Assembly (NCBI RefSeq): GCF_032854445.1
Contig: NC_088298.1
Location: 6,168,488 to 6,232,487 of the forward strand
Direction: 5' to 3'
From: Liolophura sinensis
Lineage: Eukaryota; Mollusca; Polyplacophora; Chitonida; Chitonidae
Length of the DNA stretch: 64,000 bases
Every line of letters begins with the position of its first letter. Position 1 is the stretch's first letter. The notes beneath the pieces were generated by a model. The model worked only from the letters and a program-made list of their open reading frames with translations. It was not told the DNA's origin and did not search any database. The position numbers were made by a program, and so were the translations under genes. Below are positions 12,401 through 22,310 of this stretch, piece by piece.

Positions 12401-15400
12401 TCATGTTATTGCATTTTATAAATGTAACCTTATCACATGTTATAATGTAATTTTTTTATTACATGTTATAATGTGATTTTGAAATTACAAGTTGTAATGT
12501 GATCTGGTTATTACATCTGATCTTGTTATTACAAGTTGTAATGTGAGCTTGTTGTTACCAGTTTATATAATGCGATCTTGTTATTACATGTTATAATGTG
12601 ATCTGGTCAGTACCTGTTATAATGTGAGCTTGTTATTACATGTTATAGTGCAGTCTTGTTATTACATGTTATAATGTTAGCTTATTATTACATGCTATAA
12701 TGTGATCTTGTTATTTCATGTTATAATGTGATCTTGTTATTACATGCCATAGTGTGATCATGTTATTACATGTTATAGTGTGATCATGTTATTACCTGTT
12801 ATAATGTGAGCTTGTTATTACCTGTTTATAATGTAATTGTGTGTTTTGCCCTCAGGTGCAGCATGCTCTTCAGAAGACGGAGAGCGCTCTCAAGACCCTC
12901 AACAGAGCCATGGCCATAGACCCCCACAATCCTCTCTGTAAATTCCACAGGGCTTCTATTCTGTTTGCCAACGACAGGCACAAGGTAAGTGTCATTGTCT
13001 TCTTGTATTTTTGTTTGGAACTCGCCATGGCCGAGTCATTATAGTGTTTCAGTGGCCGAACTTGTAAAGCTCCTTTCCACCCTTTGAACAGATAGGTTCA
13101 AAGCTATGAAAGTCTATGTTCTTTCCTTTATTATGCCACAATTATTGGTATACATGCACTTATATAACACCTAGGTGTATGTAGTGCACAAGTATTGCAA
13201 ACGTCATGAAACTCCGTGTTCTTTTGCGATCTGGACCCTCTTGTGTAGCCTGTCTTCGTGTATCCAGTGGCTAGGATACATGAGATTGCGGTTCTAGCCC
13301 AGTTTTGGTCAAGACGATGCTCCTATTTACGTGTGGTCTTAACATTCGCTGGATGACATTTCTCTGCAAACAGTATGATGTGCTTGTCTGAACGTTTGCA
13401 CGCAAGAAAGTTCGAAAGGTCGATGGTTTACCCTGTGCACTTCAGTTTTCTCCTCACTTAAAACAGATCACCATTGTGCGAATGAAAAGTTTTTGAGTTC
13501 GGCGTTAATTAACAATCAGATAAATTTATTTTGTATTTTGCCATCAGTGGAGTAGTTGTACAAGCCTGGAAATAGTATTTAACTTCGTGCAGGACATGAC
13601 TGGTAAATTTTCCAGCAACCCACTTGATGAAAGAGTTTGTTAACATGGCATTTTTCTGCTGTGCTAAGGAGTTGGCCTCTATTAAAATACTGTCTTATGC
13701 AGCACATTGGACTGCTTCGGTGGCCTAATGGCTTCGAGCGTCTGCCTCGAAGTCGAGACGTCAGGATCAAACTAGGGTTAGGTCATACTAAAAACGTCAA
13801 AAATTGTTGCTGCAAGGAGCAAGGAAATGGAACTAGTTGGCCCAGTGTCAGCATAATGTGACTGAGTGGGGTGTCATATCTGGTGTGTTCCAATATGATA
13901 CTTCAGTGGCGGCAGCACTTTGGCAGCATGGACTCGCCCTGCCACAAGGAGAGACAGTATATGTACACACACAAAAATGGTACTTGTTGCTGCCTCACTT
14001 GGCACTCAGCACTGACAGGCTAGAGCAACAGGACTGGTTGGCCCAGTGTCAGTATAATGTGACTTGCTCCCATGTGTGGTAACTTTGGCGTGATGCTTCA
14101 GTGGCGGCACCATTTTGGTGGTGACTCACTCACCCTGGCGCAAGAAGGCACAGTGTGTGTACGCACCGCTAATGACTCCTCCTTGTCACATGACTGAAAA
14201 ATTGTTGAGTACAACGTTAAACCCCAATCGTACCTACATATGCACATTGGCGTTCAGGTGGCTGACCTGTATGACCTGCTGATGGGCGTGGCTTTTCTCA
14301 GCCTGATTTCCTCCCACCCACAATGCTGGCCACAGGCATATGTAATATTCTCGAGCACTGTGTAAAACATCAGTAAATTAAATAAATGTTGTTGTTTCAG
14401 GAGGCATTGTCCGAATTAGAAGAGTTGAAGGAAATAGTCCCTAAAGAATCCCTTGTGTATTTTCTTATAGGAAAGGTCAGTAATTATACATTCTGTTATC
14501 AAGGATGAGAATTTGCAGCTGATCAGCTGATTTTGTGGGAAATCAGGATTTTCAAAGTATCTAATCTTTGACCTACATGTACTAATGGTTTTGACTTAAG
14601 GGTAGTCAGGTAGTAGAAGAAAGATCAACTGATTTTGATCGAAAAGATTCTCTTCCCAGTATTTTGAAAAATACCAAACAGATGTACAGGGTAGGTATTG
14701 ATTTAGTACAGAAAGGACGAATAGCTTTCGGAAGGACTCCTTGTCTTTTTTTTTTTTTTGCCTACTTTTGGAGAGTCTGGTATCAAACCTGGATTAGGCC
14801 TTGTATTCTGAGGTAAAGTTAGTTTGTAAAAGTGAGTGATGGAATGGTGCTTTGATCATGTCTGAACCATCAGTCAGTCATTTAAAATCAATCAATCAGT
14901 TTGTTTATTTTGGCAGGTACACAAGAAGTTAGGCAACACCCACCTGGCCATGATGAACTTTTCTTGGGCGATGGATCTTGACCCCAAGGGAGCTAACAAC
15001 CAAATCAAGGAGGCGATAGACAAACGTTATGTTACGGAGGATGAAGATTCTATGTCCAGGCTTAATGACTCCGGTAACAAAAGCTTTTGTATTGTTTTGT
15101 TGTTGCTGTTTTATTTTATTTCATTTTTTTTTTTTTGTAACTAAAAGCGGAGTAATTCAAGACAAATTGTTGTAAAATTTGCTGTACTCTATTTATTGTT
15201 CATATTTTGACAACATATCAGGATTTTCTGTAGGTGAACAAGTTTAAACAATTTAGCTGTAGGCCTGCAGGATTTGTATACAGGGTGGTGTCTTACATGT
15301 TGAATGACAGCCTGTTTTCTTGTTGTTTGACGTGAAACAAGATGTTCCTTTATCACCAGTCATGGTGTCAGGATATGGAAAATTGAAGATGTAATAATAA

Positions 15401-15625
15401 AAATCATGTCTAAAGGAATTATTACTTTAATCAGTGAAGGAAATCTGATATTTCAGCTTTTTGTGAATGTTGAATTTCAGAGTCTGTTGTTGTTGTTTTG
15501 CAGACATAGAGGAAGAGAACACAGCCTTGGCAGAAGCACAGGCACAGCTGGGTTTACAATTCCCCTCGTTTGTCGTTCAGGAGGATGTTCAGTTACAGGC
15601 CATGGAGAGTGACGAAAGCCTGTGA
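412..15625 (+). CDS. CDC27: CDC27/APC3, anaphase-promoting complex TPR subunit (5' end outside window)
   Basis: Fifteen coding exons, phases all consistent: 412-602, 1434-1630, 2587-2725, 3471-3565, 4013-4079, 5571-5769, 6614-6786, 7138-7290, 10175-10255, 10926-11053, 12217-12334, 12856-12984, 14401-14475, 14917-15073, 15504-15625 (TGA). They encode about 673 residues; the vertebrate protein is about 820, so the N-terminal TPR block lies upstream. Visible residues 1 to about 290 are the Ser/Thr/Pro-rich linker, including RRSTRLFTNSNSVK (RRSSRLF in vertebrates). About 296-633 form the C-terminal TPR superhelix: WCAAGNCFSLQKEHDTAIKF, LLGHEYVLTEELDKAL, YYKQEKFNLAEVHFRKAL, KESLVYFLIGK, MNFSWAMDLDPKGANNQIKE. 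The acidic tail ends ESDESL. Family knowledge: CDC27 dimerises in the APC/C and binds IR tails of the CDC20/CDH1 activators, acting in the nucleus and on spindles. Introns hold minisatellites and SINEs; two exons have duplicated splice junctions. Confidence 0.96.
1140..1393 (+). mobile_element. SINE family A, near full length
   Basis: Carries the family head (GGCCGTGGTGGTTAGCATGC), middle (AGTCCAGCTCATGCTGG) and tail (TTCTTGAGTACGGCATAGAA, AATCAAATAAATAAATAAA). It ends 40 bp before the acceptor of the exon at 1434. Confidence 0.85.
1808..2137 (+). mobile_element. SINE family B (tRNA-like head)
   Basis: Head GAGCGGTAGATCCAGGATCA (B-box-like), body CAGTGAAGCAGCACTAGATA and tail CATATGACTGAAAAATTGTT ending in CATTCACTCATTCACTCC. 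Confidence 0.8.
2165..2270 (+). mobile_element. SINE family A, 3' fragment
   Basis: GGGCTCTGCCCGGTTTCCTC to GTAAAACACCAATCAAGTAA plus AT-rich tail. Confidence 0.8.
3868..4012 (+). repeat. Tandem copies of a 3' splice acceptor before the CDC27 exon at 4013
   Basis: Four copies of a pyrimidine tract plus GTTTCAG followed by ACTC occur with the post-AG base at 3909, 3940, 3974 and 4013. A degenerate fifth copy (GTTTCTGAATTAC) lies at about 3868. Spacing is 31-39 bp. Only the last acceptor opens an exon that keeps frame (G|GA CTC ACC, residues GLTSNITNVRRSTR). Confidence 0.85.
4350..5410 (+). mobile_element. SINE family A interrupted by the TIR transposon
   Basis: Head 4350-4465 (CCAGCTCATGCTGGCTTGCT) and tail 5283-5410 (GTATAAGTGAAATAGTCTTG, GTAAAACACCAATCAGATAA) form one element split by the insertion at 4466-5282. 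Confidence 0.8.
4466..5282 (+). mobile_element. Non-autonomous TIR DNA transposon inserted in a SINE (CDC27 intron)
   Basis: Ends CAGGGGTTCGCACGGGTCCT and (reverse complement of the right end) CAGGGTTCGCACACC are terminal inverted repeats. Inside them are subterminal repeats of CTTGAAAGTACTTGAATTT type. The element is flanked on both sides by CTTACT, a likely 6-bp or longer target-site duplication. The family-A SINE head (4350-4465) and tail (5283-5410) resume on either side. The CAGGG ends resemble hAT elements; family assignment is inference. No transposase is visible. Confidence 0.75.
6115..6210 (+). repeat. 14-bp tandem repeat at a SINE tail
   Basis: Six copies of ATAAATCCACAATC directly continue the tail of a family-A SINE fragment (GTATGGCGTAAAT at 6117), so the array seems to have grown from the element's 3' end. 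Confidence 0.85.
6370..6509 (+). mobile_element. SINE family A, 3' half
   Basis: ATGGGAAGGTCTGTCAGCAA through TAAAACACCGATGAAATAAA. Confidence 0.85.
6712..6938 (+). repeat. Partial exon duplication in CDC27 (6712-6796 and 6854-6938)
   Basis: The last 75 bp of the exon ending at 6786 plus its donor region are repeated 142 bp downstream, inside the next intron, with about five differences in 83 bp. The copy has CAG changed to TAG in the exon frame, and the donor GGTAAG changed to GGGAAG, so it is a dead half-exon. Confidence 0.92.
7370..8625 (+). repeat. 29-bp minisatellite in CDC27 intron
   Basis: Roughly forty imperfect copies of a unit like CATGGTGGATGGGTGCC plus ATGTGAGTGTCA, mixed with shorter variants containing GACCATGATGG. 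It starts about 80 bp after the exon ending at 7290. Open frames in it are repeat artefacts. Confidence 0.97.
8800..9872 (+). repeat. 40-bp minisatellite in CDC27 intron
   Basis: About 27 copies of a 40-bp unit (CACACTCGGTACTGAGCGCT then GTTGTGATGCTAACGGTG plus CA). Two variants, ACTGAGCGCT and ACTGGGTCCT, alternate in places and suggest an 80-bp dimer as the amplification unit. Confidence 0.97.
10610..10703 (+). mobile_element. SINE family A, 3' fragment
   Basis: TTCCACCCACCATATCACTG to ACACCAATCAAGTAAATAAA in a CDC27 intron. Shorter tail scraps of the same family lie at 6960-7025 and 8660-8750. Confidence 0.75.
11690..11970 (+). mobile_element. SINE family B
   Basis: TTGTAACTTCCTCGCTTGGC through CATATGACTGAAAAATCGTA and the CACTCATTCACTCAC tail; the tRNA-like head is missing. 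Confidence 0.8.
12340..12835 (+). repeat. About 30-bp AT-rich minisatellite in CDC27 intron
   Basis: Imperfect copies of TTATTACATGTTATAATGTG plus ATCTTG fill almost the whole intron between the exons ending at 12334 and starting at 12856. TTACATGTTATAATGTGA is partly self-complementary. Confidence 0.93.
13710..14240 (+). mobile_element. SINE family C (tRNA-like head), body duplicated
   Basis: The head GGTGGCCTAATGGCTTCGAG (A-box-like) and GTCAGGATCAAACTAGGG (B-box-like) lead into a body that appears twice (13790-13980 and 13985-14165). It ends in CACATGACTGAAAAATTGTT and the ACGTTAAACCCCAATC tail. Confidence 0.75.
14262..14388 (+). mobile_element. SINE family A, 3' fragment abutting an acceptor
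   Basis: GATGGGCGTGGCTTTTCTCA to GTAAAACATCAGTAAATTAA. Only about 12 bp (TGTTGTTGTTTCAG) separate it from the CDC27 exon at 14401, so element sequence may supply branch-point context. Confidence 0.75.
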
Positions 15626-16263
15626 TATACAAGTACACTTAGCCACCATTTTTCTTAGCTCTTCTTGTCATGGGGATGTTTCAGAATGGCTGTACATGTG
15701 GGGCTTCAAGAAAAGTAAGCTGGGAATCGGTACAGGTGACATAATCTCTTTGATTTATATGGAATAGATCGTGTGCAATAACGATTTCAGTTACGTCCCT
15801 TGACCTGGAGGAGAGAGAGAAACTGGGTTTGCTCCCTTGGTCACAACGAAAAGGGGAAACTGAGTACACTCCCTTGGTCATAAAAATGAGGGAAACTGGG
15901 TTCACTCCCTTGGCCATAAAGTAGGAGTGAAACTGAGTTTGCGTCCCTGACTGTAACTATAGAACAAAGGTCTGTTGTTTTCCAGGAAACTTTTCTGAGA
16001 AATTTGGAAGTTTTTGAAGTTGAAGGGAATTTATGTTTAATATATGACCATATTAGGAAATTGGGTATTTGACAATAACATGTGCAAGTGAGTGTGAGCA
16101 ACTGCCTACATTTACTGGCCAGTTATTTGTAATGTCAGAGCTAGAAATGAGAGCCTTGTCTGACCTTAAGAAGTATTTATTTGTGATTAGGAAAAGTGCT
16201 TGTTGGATGATGTCCTCTGATTTATGCCTAAGTTATTTTGTGTTCATGTTGTGGAGTTGGTGT

Positions 16264-16765
16264 TAGAAGCACATGTCATCGTCTGCCAGCATGTGTCATC
16301 CTCTGTCAGCATGTGTCAGCCTCTGCCAGCACATGTCAGCCTCTGTCACTCGTGTACAGTTGGTATTAGAAGCACATGTCATCCTCTGCCAGCACATGTC
16401 ATCCTCTGCCAGCACGTGTCAGCCTCTGCCAGCATATATCATCCTCTGTCAGCACATGTCATCCTCTGTCAGCACATGTCATCCTCTGTCAGCACGTGTC
16501 AGCCTCTGTCACTCGTATACAGTTGGTATTAGAAGCACATGTCATCCTCTGCCAGCACGTCATCCTCTGTCAGCACGTGTCAGCCTCTGTCACTCGTGTA
16601 CAGTTGGTATTAGAAGCATGTGTCAGCCTCTGCCAGCACATGTCAGCCTCTGTCAGCACATGTCATCCTCTGCCAGCACATGTCATCCTCAGTCACTCAT
16701 GTGCAGTTGGTATTAGAAACACGTGTCAGTCTCTGTCAGCACATCAACCTCTGTCACTTCTGTAT
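16264..16765 (+). repeat. 20-bp minisatellite after CDC27
   Basis: Copies of CACATGTCATCCTCTGCCAG, broken by a longer spacer with GTACAGTTGGTATTAGAAGC four times, giving a higher-order unit. It lies about 640 bp after the CDC27 stop, probably within its 3' UTR. All three plus frames are partly open through it and give Ser/Cys/Val-rich phantom ORFs. Confidence 0.95.
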
Positions 16766-18284
16766 TGTCTTGAGTAAGGCAACACCAATTATTTTCGTTT
16801 TACGGGTGAGCCTTAAAAATTAAAAAGTGAAATCAAATTAACACTGAAAATCCATCTCTTCGTTTTGTCTGATCTCCTTGATTTTATGTTTTCCCTGTTT
16901 TTCTTTGCTTCCCTAAGTCTGTTTTTTTCATTGCAAAATTGCCAGAATAACCCACATATGTGACAAATTTGATGGTTTTCAAGTTTTTACTCTCTAAGAA
17001 TTATTCTGCCAGTAAAACAGCAACTAAAATTTGTGTGGCCTAATTAAACAAATCAGGTAAAAGCTGTCATGTCATCAGGTTATTGTGATTCGGAGATTGA
17101 TCGTCTATTTCAAAAGTTCTGTGCAGTCAGGGTATTTCTAAATTTGTGTAAAGCATTGAGTGTTTTGAGACATAGCACCAAATGAACATGAGATTTCTGA
17201 GGACTTGATGTTATAAAACTGGAGTTAAGCCCCCCTTATAGTTTCCCTGACCTGTAGGTGGAGTCTAACAGTACAGGCATGACATGGTACCTGCAGTGTG
17301 TGTTCTCATCAGGTGTTTAACATTTTGACATATAAATATGATATGTGTTAATAAGAAAGAGAAGAATGTGTGGGTATAGTTTGTCCTAGTTAGATAACCC
17401 ACATTTTGCAGGACAGCTCCCCGAGAACAATGTAAATCTGCCACTGCTAAATTAGAACTTGAACTTGTATAGTCTTGTGGTGGTCTGACAGATCTGTATA
17501 GTCTAGAACATGGCCCTAGTTACCTCCCCTGTTTCAACATAAAAAAAAATGTATGGGCTTCTGTATCTAGTTCCTGGCTACCTCCTTTGTTCCAACACAA
17601 AAAAATGTATGGGCACACTACCCTGTCCATAGCTACCTCCCCTGTTCCTACTGGATGCATGTGTGAAGGTCCGTAGCTTGTTCCTAGTTACTTCCCCTGT
17701 TTCAATATGTTACAGGTGTGGGATTCTGTACCCGGTCCCTAAATATCTCCCCTGTTCCACATGGTACATGTATAGGGTCTGTCTGGTACCCTTCCCGCGC
17801 CATTGCTTTACTGCTACTGCTTGGATGAACCTAAATTTCACATTCTGAACTTTCAAGGGTTCAAAATTGCTTCAAATGACAATGCATATGTTAGGAGCAT
17901 GTACCTTGCTTTTGCAGTTAAGACAACATGTAACAAGAAAAAATATAAATACACAGTAAAGAACCTAAAATTTCCCCCATGACTAAGCTTGATCCTAGAA
18001 AGGTATTTTTAGGTTTGTTTGGAAGGTAGGAAACATGTAAATTTCATAACTGAAAATCATAACTCGTGACATTTATTTGCCTCTTTTGGGCAAAATTTTA
18101 GGCCCTTTACTCTAATTCTTCAACTTTCTCAGATATGAAAGAACGACTATCAGTGCAATTTCAGTGCACGTTTTAATTTAATTTTGGAGACAAAACTACA
18201 TTGGTTGGATTGGCCAGTTTCAGGGCTTCACAGAATGTATAATTTTATCAATCATCACAGAAAAATGCCTTCAGAATGTGCTTA

Positions 18285-18290
18285 AATAAA
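18285..18290 (+). promoter_or_regulatory. Candidate polyadenylation signal AATAAA downstream of CDC27
   Basis: This is the first exact AATAAA I found after the CDC27 stop at 15625. It would give a 3' UTR of about 2.7 kb that includes the 20-bp array at 16264-16765. Variant signals upstream are equally possible. Confidence 0.2.
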
Positions 18291-18520
18291 CACCTTGTAA
18301 ACATGTGAAGAGGTTGAAGAATTACAGTACTGTATTTTTGTTATTAAGAATGGTACTGCATTTCAAGAGAATACGCCAGTGATTGTATCATTTAGGAAAG
18401 AACTTTCACATTAAATAGCTTGATCACTGATTATTTCATTTCCGTTGAAAAGTATTATTTGCATTCAGTATGAGCTGTTATAATTTAGTCATTTGGCACG
18501 ATTGCTTTATCTCCTGACAG

Positions 18521-18660
18521 GGTTCGTACATGGCCTTCAAATCCCTGAAAAGCCTGGAATTCATATTCGCATGTGAAAGATTTGATTGTGAAGACAAAAT
18601 TACATTGGCAGAATTTACCAGATTCTAGGCATCTTTTTTGAACAACTAGGCTCAGGGGCC
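18521..18660 (+). mobile_element. Remnant end of the same TIR transposon type
   Basis: CAGGGTTCGTACATGGCCTT followed by AAATCCCTGAAAAGCCTGGA resembles one terminus of the 4472-5276 element. No matching right end is evident nearby. Confidence 0.45.
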
Positions 18661-18829
18661 GGTTTCATGAAGCATACTTAGTGCTAAGTAGCCCTTGGCT
18701 AAGTGCACTTTATATCTGTACAACATGTGTTGTCATGGTAGTATAGGGCAAACAGATAAGTGAGCTTCATGAAACTATTCATATAACATGGTGAGCCAAG
18801 GGAATAATGTAGTGGGCCACTTTTCACAT

Positions 18830-19376
18830 GTACATTGTGAGCTGAAGTTTACAGTATGGTGAGCCTCACAATGTCATAAACCTCAGTCACCATACGGTAA
18901 ACTTCAGCTCACAATGTCATACACCTGGCTCAACCTACTGTAAACTTCAGCTCACAATGTCATAACTTTGGGTCAGTATACTGTAAACTTCAGCTCACAA
19001 TGCCATAACCCTGACTCACCCTACTGTAAACTTCAGCTCACAATGTCATAACTTTGGCTCAGTATACTGTAAACTTCAGCTCACAATGTCATAACCCTGA
19101 CTCACCATAACCCTGTGTGACATTGTGAGCTGAAGTTTACAGTATGGTGAGTCAGGGTTATGACATTGTGAGCTGGAGTTCACAGTGTGGTGAGTGAGGA
19201 TTTTGACATTATGAGCTGAAGTTTACGGTGTGGTGAGTCAGGTTTATGACATTGTGAGCTGGAGTTTACAGTAGGGTGAGCCAGGGGTATGACATTGTAA
19301 AGGTTACAGTATGGTGAGTCAGGGTTATGACATTGTGAGCTGAAGTTTACATTGTGGTGAGTCAGGTTTATGACAT
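18830..19376. repeat. Inverted tandem array (about 43-bp units facing each other)
   Basis: One forward unit (GTGAGCTGAAGTTTACAGTA then TGGTGAG) at 18837 is followed by about six units in reverse orientation (TACTGTAAACTTCAGCTCAC) to about 19105. After a short spacer at about 19105-19117 come about six units in forward orientation to 19376. The two halves form a long imperfect palindrome with arms of about 250 bp. Confidence 0.93.
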
Positions 19377-20679
19377 TCGGAACTAATGTTATAATATTAT
19401 AGTGTTACAGTAGCCACAGTTAAACAATGGTTAAGATTGTGAACGAGTTTGTGACCTGGTTAAACTGTCATAGCTAGCTGTCTTGAAGTGCATCAGGACG
19501 GTAATGAATCGTGTAAAAATTTTTTTTTTTTTTTCGTGATTTGATCCATAGTTTGGTTGTTATCAGTTACAGGAACTCTCTTATCCATATGATACTTTGT
19601 TTGATTCGTAAAGGGAAAATCTATATGTACTTGCAGGAGTAGAGTTAAAAGGATTATATTTCGAAGCCCGAAGGACTAACAAGTCTTTGATATACATATA
19701 CATGTATCCTCAGGGTTTCTGCTTTCTATGTACACTTTCCACACCTTGTGGGGAAAATGATTGGGTCCCCTCACCCCGTTATCATGATACTGCTGGTCAA
19801 AGGTTGAAGACCAGTTCCATGTCGAGTAACCAGGAATTAAGGCCTCTGTGATCGTGTATGTATTTTGCGATTAACTGAAACATGTTCCACTTTTTTACCA
19901 CGAGCTGTTCACCTTGACATAATCATGATATGGCTGTTTGTTTCCCGGGGGTGGGGGGAAGGGGCATATGGGGATGAAGATTTCATAAATAATAATTTAT
20001 GTTATGGGGTACTTCAAATCAGCGATTTGGTACAGTGTACCAGAAAATTGTCCGGAGTTGTGCCCCCTTAGTGGGCGTGTCTATGACCTTAGTAGTGAAT
20101 ATTCAGTTGTGAATCCGTGAATGTGTGATAATTTAATTAGTAGACATGTGTAAAAAAAAAAGATGATTATAAATTGTATGATACAGAATGTCATGCTGTC
20201 TTTCTGTTGTTCTTTTTTTTTTTTCATTTTATATTATTTTATTGCTTTCCCATGTCTGGAACTTGATTTGAAGTATATATGTATATATATAATAATATAC
20301 TTGTAAGACATTAAATACAGGACTTTTTCAATATGGGCTAGTGTCTTTATCTTTGAATGATTTGGTTCCTTATACTCTAAGACACATTTGGCCAATCCAT
20401 GAACATTGCTGCATTTGTCAGGCATGTTGGGGGATGTTAAGCAGGACTGAAGCCTTTGGTTTATTATTTTGTCATTGCAGACTTTTGGCCAAGAATAGTT
20501 CAATTTATCATATTTCAGACTTGTACAAATAATATTTATGGTTGTAAAATGATTCCTAAATTTATACAGCAATCTGCATTATTTAGTCTATGACCTTTAT
20601 TACGGAATTTGAATGGTAACTTGTGCAATAATGAGGCTGACATTTTGTGAAAGGCAATTATATTCAATTGAATCTGAAC

Positions 20680-20904
20680 TGAAGTGGTTAGCACACCAGG
20701 GTGGTGTAGTGACTCGAAGTCTCTCACTGATGCGGATGCTGTAAGTTCAAGTCCAGCTCAAGCTGGCTTCCTCTCCGGCCGTATCTGGGAAGGTCTGTCA
20801 GCAACCTGCGGATGGCCTTGGGTTTCACCCGGGCTGTGCCCAGTTTCCACCCACCATATGCCGTTCTCGAGTACGGCATAAAACACCAATCAAATAAATA
20901 AACT
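20680..20904 (+). mobile_element. SINE family A, near full length
   Basis: GTGGTTAGCACACCAGGGTG head, GTTCAAGTCCAGCTCAAGCT middle, ACGGCATAAAACACCAATCA tail. Confidence 0.85.
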
Positions 20905-21289
20905 TTACGCGTTTAGATAAACCTTGAAGTTATCCTTACAAACATTCAGTATAAATCACAAGGCCATCACAAGGCCCTATCTTCAGTGAAGGATTAATTG
21001 TTGTGAAACATTTCACTCCAAAATAATGGTTGTCAGTTATATGTGTATCTGTGGAGTAAACCACTGACCTGTGGAGTAAACCAAACCGAGAATGCAAGAA
21101 ACACATTAAAAACTCTAATGAAGGTGGTCAGGTGTATGACTAGAGCATTAAAACCAGAGATCTCTGTCATGTATCTGACAATCCTCTTCACCTGCAGCCC
21201 CAGCTGAAACAGTGACAGCTGGGATTCAAACATGTGACGTCAAGGTAACGATTGTCACAGTGAACCGTCAGAGAGCCCCCTGTAACTGT

Positions 21290-21660
21290 GCTGCCATGCA
21301 TGTGTGTATGCTTGCAAGTTTAACAGCGTACTTACCAATTTTTCAATCGCATGACGACAAGGAGTCGTTAAGTGTGTGTACTTATACCGTGTCTTCTTGT
21401 GGCAGGGCGAGTCCATGCCACCAAAGTGTTGCTGCCACTTAAATATCATGCTGAAGACACCGGGCACTACACCCCACCCAATGACATACTGACACCGAGC
21501 CAACCAGTCATGTTTTCTTGGTCTAACCTCTCAACATTGAGGGCCAAGCCAAGCAGCTACAAGCACCATTTTAAAGTTTTTGTTATGACCTGACCTGTGT
21601 TTGATCTTGGGTCTCCTGACTTCGAGGTGGATCGAGCTGCCATTGTGTTTCAGTGAGGCA
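21290..21660 (-). mobile_element. SINE family C, reversed
   Basis: On the minus strand it reads from the tRNA-like CCTGACTTCGAGG-complement near 21625 to the TGCGATTGAAAAATTGGTAA tail near 21340. It carries the GGTGGCATGGACTCGCCCTG body. Confidence 0.7.
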
Positions 21661-21799
21661 GCACATTCCATAAGCTGACGCTGGGAATGGCCAAATGCAA
21701 GGAGACACCTTCAAGATAAAACTAACATAAGGTCACACCAATTTAAATTGTTTCACTAGCAGAGTAAATATTTTTCCAATGTTGGTATAAGAATAAAAA

Positions 21800-21962
21800 T
21801 AGAACTTAAATTTATTTATTTATATGATGGGTGTTTTACACCATGCTCAAGAATATTTCACTTATACAATGACGTCCAGCATTATGATAGGCAGAAAACA
21901 GGCAGAGCCCGGGGGAAACCCATGACCATGTGCAGGTTGCTGCAGTCCTTCCCACTTAGGAC
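21800..21962 (-). mobile_element. SINE family A, reversed
   Basis: Plus-strand text TTTATTTATTTATATGATGG, GGTGTTTTACACCATGCTCA, CACTTATACAATGACGTCCA is the reverse complement of the family tail. Confidence 0.8.
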
Positions 21963-22204
21963 AAAACTTACAATCATCTAGTACGTAGGAAATGTGAAGC
22001 GTCTTTGCAGTTATTCCTGTTGTAGATGAATTTACACCATCAAAAAGTTGTGAAGAACAAGAGAATCATTAAAAAAATAAAGATTGGATGAAATAAAAAG
22101 ATGGATTTTCAATTTTGCTTTTATTCCAGAGTTGGATTTTTTTAGTGTCAGCTTGCTGAAATAACACAAAATAAAAGTGGTGTAGGTCAATGATAAAAGT
22201 AACT

Positions 22205-22310
22205 TTCAACACCTATAAAACAGAGATGGTGAATTTCAGCACCTATAAAACAGCGATGGTGAATTTCAGCACCTGTAAAACAGAGATGGTGAATTTCAGC
22301 ACCTTCCAAG
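22205..22310 (+). repeat. 30-bp tandem repeat, 3.5 copies
   Basis: Unit ATTTCAGCACCTATAAAACA plus GAGATGGTGA, with only a few differences between copies. Confidence 0.9.

Larger units (their letters stand above)
15626..18820. other. CDC27 3' flank, no further gene seen
   Basis: Apart from the 20-bp array at 16264-16765 and the transposon end at 18521, the sequence is AT-rich. It has a loose repeat of ACCTCCCCTGTTCC-type segments at 17520-17770. No coding signal was found on either strand. Confidence 0.6.

Noticed and set aside
16224-16823. Overlapping plus-strand ORFs of 67-147 codons rich in Ser, Cys, His and Val
   Set aside because: They are three-frame translations of the 20-bp minisatellite and have no non-repeat portion with coding character.
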